Positions 5,732 to 5,835 of a stretch of 5,835 nucleotides of DNA are shown in pieces. Below the pieces are notes generated by a model. It was not told the DNA's origin. It searched no databases and saw nothing but the letters and a program-made list of their open reading frames with translations. The DNA is taken from assembly GCA_013001485.1 (NCBI GenBank), contig JABDMN010000181.1:1-5835 (forward strand). Direction: 5' to 3'. The position numbers and the translations under genes were made by a program. Every line of letters begins with the position of its first letter. Position 1 is the stretch's first letter. Origin of the DNA: Acidimicrobiia bacterium. GTDB lineage: Bacteria > Actinomycetota > Acidimicrobiia > Spongiisociales > UBA5794.

Positions 5732-5835
5732 GCATCGAGAACGAACTGGCAGGGCTGGCGACGCCGGCTCCGGCATCCGTCGAGGACGGAGCACTCCTCG
5801 GGACGGGTCTGGTCGACGGGTATCGGGTGTTCGAA
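5728..5835 (+). CDS. N-terminal fragment of a gene coupled to the ECF sigma factor (3' end outside window)
   Basis: ATG 5728 overlaps the sigma stop by four bases and has GGAGG at 5716-5720, seven bases upstream, so this is a real start. The 36 visible codons read on to the window end, starting MSIENELAGLATPAPASVED and ending GLVDGYRVFE. A gene placed this way after an ECF sigma is often an anti-sigma factor, but the visible part has no zinc-binding His/Cys motif and no membrane segment. The GTGLVDGYRVFE stretch faintly recalls the N-terminal lead of methylated-DNA-protein cysteine methyltransferases in some actinobacterial sigma operons; this is a memory-based guess and needs the missing C-terminus. 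Function left open. Confidence 0.7.
   Translation, partial: MSIENELAGLATPAPASVEDGALLGTGLVDGYRVFE

Noticed and set aside
1..5835. Search for CRISPR arrays, tRNA or rRNA genes, insertion sequences and phage genes
   Set aside because: No direct-repeat array with spacers, no tRNA-like cloverleaf, no transposase or integrase motif and no terminal inverted repeats were seen; the only tandem repeats are protein-coding ones.

Overview
This window is high-GC DNA with closely spaced genes and Shine-Dalgarno-led starts. It carries a heliorhodopsin, a secreted fasciclin protein and an ECF sigma factor coupled to its neighbour. Heliorhodopsins are mostly found in monoderm prokaryotes, especially Actinomycetota, so the best guess is an aquatic actinomycetote, possibly of the Acidimicrobiia. 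That placement is inference: there is no rRNA or other marker gene here.

Layout. (1) 1-234 is the C-terminal end of an alpha/beta hydrolase, + strand. (2) 285-1049 is a complete heliorhodopsin gene, + strand, with the retinal lysine and counterion glutamate in place. (3) A perfect 7-3-7 palindrome at 1047-1063 sits on its stop codon. (4) 1161-1781 is a secreted single-domain fasciclin protein, + strand. (5) A 13-bp GC-rich hairpin at 1802-1830 separates it from the convergent gene that follows. (6) 1856-2395, - strand, encodes a small single-pass membrane protein whose outer part is five copies of an aromatic repeat (PYxxS...W..F) that I do not recognise. (7) A 175-bp divergent intergenic region leads to (8) a six-segment cyclic-nucleotide-binding K+ channel at 2571-3914, + strand. 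(9) Directly abutting it tail to tail, 3915-5135 on the - strand encodes a fused alpha/beta hydrolase-OsmC protein. (10) A 59-74 bp divergent gap leads to an ECF-type sigma factor at 5210-5731, + strand, overlapping by four bases with (11) the first 36 codons of another gene that runs off the window.

How the genes may work together. Four of the complete products belong at or outside the cytoplasmic membrane: photoreceptor, secreted adhesin-like protein, repeat-bearing membrane protein and ligand-gated K+ channel. The hydrolase-OsmC protein and the ECF sigma factor look like stress or redox functions and share a divergent promoter region. A light- or ligand-responsive membrane neighbourhood is an attractive reading, but it rests on proximity only; the genes lie on both strands and are not one operon. 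The most novel element is the five-repeat membrane protein; the best recognised unusual element is the heliorhodopsin.
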